IMG/VR virus record: IMGVR_UViG_3300025810_000025
Coordinates: 1-36,407 of that record
Origin: a virus
Reading direction: 5' to 3' (one strand)
Length of the DNA: 36,407 bases
Shown here: piece after piece, positions 35,148 through 36,407 of the stretch
How the letters are laid out: each line of letters opens with the position of its first letter
How positions within the stretch are numbered: position 1 is the first letter of the stretch
Position numbers and translations under genes: made by a program
Notes under the pieces: model-generated
Seen by the model: the letters and a program-made list of their open reading frames with translations, nothing else
Database searches by the model: none
What the model was told of the DNA's origin: nothing

Positions 35148-36407
35148 ATGGCAACCACGCCTTTAATTAAAACGCCGCAGGCTGAAGGGGGTACTTTTTA
35201 CACCTTCTCATCTTCTGCACGAGATTTATCAAAGACACTTAATAATGACAGCCTTAAGTTAGTCTTTTCTAAGTTTGTGCTTTTGAATTTGCCTGACTTT
35301 GATAGACTTGATCCTAATACATTTAGTAATTATGAAAACTATATGCAATTTGATACCATAGACGGTATGATTGCAAGCGGTGGGTTAAAAGGAGATCCTA
35401 ATGTTAACTTTACAGAAAGCCTTCAAAATTATGCGCTAAATTTAGAAGAGCTAATTATAAGTGATGTAGGGTATGATAATACTATCCAAAGATCTGTTGC
35501 CGAACGTGTTTTCTTTAAGTGGCTAAAAGAAACTGGTGCTATCCGATTTAGAGAAGCCACTAATCTTGAAAAAACACCAAGTATTACACGCCCTTTATTT
35601 GTTGAAGAAGATCAACAATTAACAGGACCTAGACAATATAGAAAGGTTGTACAATACATAGGCGATATTGATATTGTTAATAATGTTGATAAAGCAGGAG
35701 AAGCTTACACTGAACTTTATATCAATGTTCCTACTGAAGTTGGTAAAACTCCAACTGTTCTGTTTGACTCAATTTCAGATTTAAATTACCAGCCTAGTTT
35801 AAGAATACAAGGCAAGGATGAATTTATATTAGGTAGAAATGCTAGTACAATACAACCACAAGGGTTAAGTATTAATGCATTCTATGATTATGATCAACCT
35901 TTATTAGGAGATCCTGCAAACGGAGGTTATACCGATCCTAATGCAAACTGGATGAATGAGCCTAATCCGCCAACATCAACAGATTCATATTTTACTGAAC
36001 CTGGTTCGTTTATTAGTGCTAACAATGCTAACATTAGAAAATACCCAGCAGATTATGGAAGTCCTGCTGGATATAGTGGATCTGCTTACGTTAGATCTGA
36101 GCTTGATGGTATCTCAGTAGACTTCACACCAGGTGATTATGAGCAAATTGCATCGGACCCTACAATATCTACTATTGCACAATTTAATGGAACTGATCTT
36201 GCAGGTACATTTGAATTTAATGCAGTGTTGGTCTATTATGATTTAGTTGATACAAGCAATACTTCAAATACAGTTACTAACCTATATGGTATTCTTCTTG
36301 TTGATAATATTACTCCAACAACTGATGGTGGTTACATTCAGAGATATCCTAAGTTTAAACCAAATAAAGTTACCGGGCAAAACGGAAACAGTTATGGATT
36401 TAAAATT
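35148..36407 (+). CDS. Virion structural protein, 3' end beyond window
   Basis: An open frame of 420 codons from the ATG at 35148 to the window edge without stop. The N-terminus (MATTPLIKTPQAEGGTFYTFSSSARDLSKTLNNDSLKLVFSKFVLLNLPDFD) and VAERVFFKWLKETGAIRFREATN resemble virion proteins of large phages; a gp8-like wedge is possible by order (T4 has gp6-gp7-gp8). Later regions hold Thr/Asn-rich beta structure. A_T-rich leader with AAAGAAAG before the ATG. The product is incomplete here, so size and end domain are unknown. Confidence 0.6.
   Translation, partial: MATTPLIKTPQAEGGTFYTFSSSARDLSKTLNNDSLKLVFSKFVLLNLPDFDRLDPNTFSNYENYMQFDTIDGMIASGGLKGDPNVNFTESLQNYALNLEELIISDVGYDNTIQRSVAERVFFKWLKETGAIRFREATNLEKTPSITRPLFVEEDQQLTGPRQYRKVVQYIGDIDIVNNVDKAGEAYTELYINVPTEVGKTPTVLFDSISDLNYQPSLRIQGKDEFILGRNASTIQPQGLSINAFYDYDQPLLGDPANGGYTDPNANWMNEPNPPTSTDSYFTEPGSFISANNANIRKYPADYGSPAGYSGSAYVRSELDGISVDFTPGDYEQIASDPTISTIAQFNGTDLAGTFEFNAVLVYYDLVDTSNTSNTVTNLYGILLVDNITPTTDGGYIQRYPKFKPNKVTGQNGNSYGFKI

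Overview
The window is about 36 kb of a large, contractile-tailed (T4-like) bacteriophage genome, AT-rich and densely packed, with mostly short gaps and many 4-30 nt gene overlaps. I infer a Bacteroidota host, without proof. Most start codons have A-rich leaders and no Shine-Dalgarno (SD) sequence, the one secreted protein has an 'SSAQ'-type signal peptide end, and the phage carries its own bS21. No integrase, transposase, CRISPR array or rRNA was seen.

Layout. (1) 1-6.25 kb, + strand: an accessory and translation region. It holds six tRNA genes (Ile-TAT, Leu-TAA, Arg-TCT, Gly-TCC, Gln-TTG, Pro-TGG) interleaved with small genes: a predicted outer-membrane protein, a thioredoxin, several tiny membrane proteins, a hexapeptide-repeat protein without any histidine, a ribosomal protein bS21 homologue, a T4 Pnk-like 3'-phosphatase, a PspC-domain mini-protein and a membrane-anchored glucosaminidase. 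Two inter-tRNA gaps look like structured RNAs. (2) 6.25-8.19 kb, - strand: four late-type genes ending at a bidirectional terminator. One is a methyltransferase-like protein with an almost perfect 120-bp internal duplication. (3) 8.26-12.6 kb, + strand: a DnaJ with a UVR-motif partner, an ATP-dependent DNA ligase, a HAD phosphatase and a dCMP-type deaminase. (4) 12.7-18.65 kb: a 1134-aa collagen-like fibre followed by a run of unknown overlapping genes. (5) 18.68-36.4 kb: tail and baseplate genes with T4-like content (LysM/gp53-like, hub, spike, gp25-like, gp6-like, gp7-like), interrupted by an S1-domain protein and an amidoligase-family protein. The last gene runs off the window.

Regulation. 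A TATATAA-type box, resembling the T4 late promoter TATAAATA, recurs just upstream of more than a dozen genes on both strands. At several of them an inverted repeat encloses this box, and its right arm covers or abuts the start codon or SD. That is the architecture T4 uses to silence read-through transcripts while leaving late transcripts translatable. A different 24-nt element is identical upstream of the 3'-phosphatase and the DNA ligase and looks like an earlier-class promoter.

Most interesting overall: a translation kit (bS21, a four-domain S1-like protein, and six tRNAs that all have T at position 34). Three of its tRNAs read exactly the codons (CCA, CAA, GGA) of the phage's own Gly-Pro-Gln fibre repeats. 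Also notable are the start-site hairpins, the possible pseudoknotted inter-tRNA RNAs and the amidoligase gene inside the baseplate cluster.
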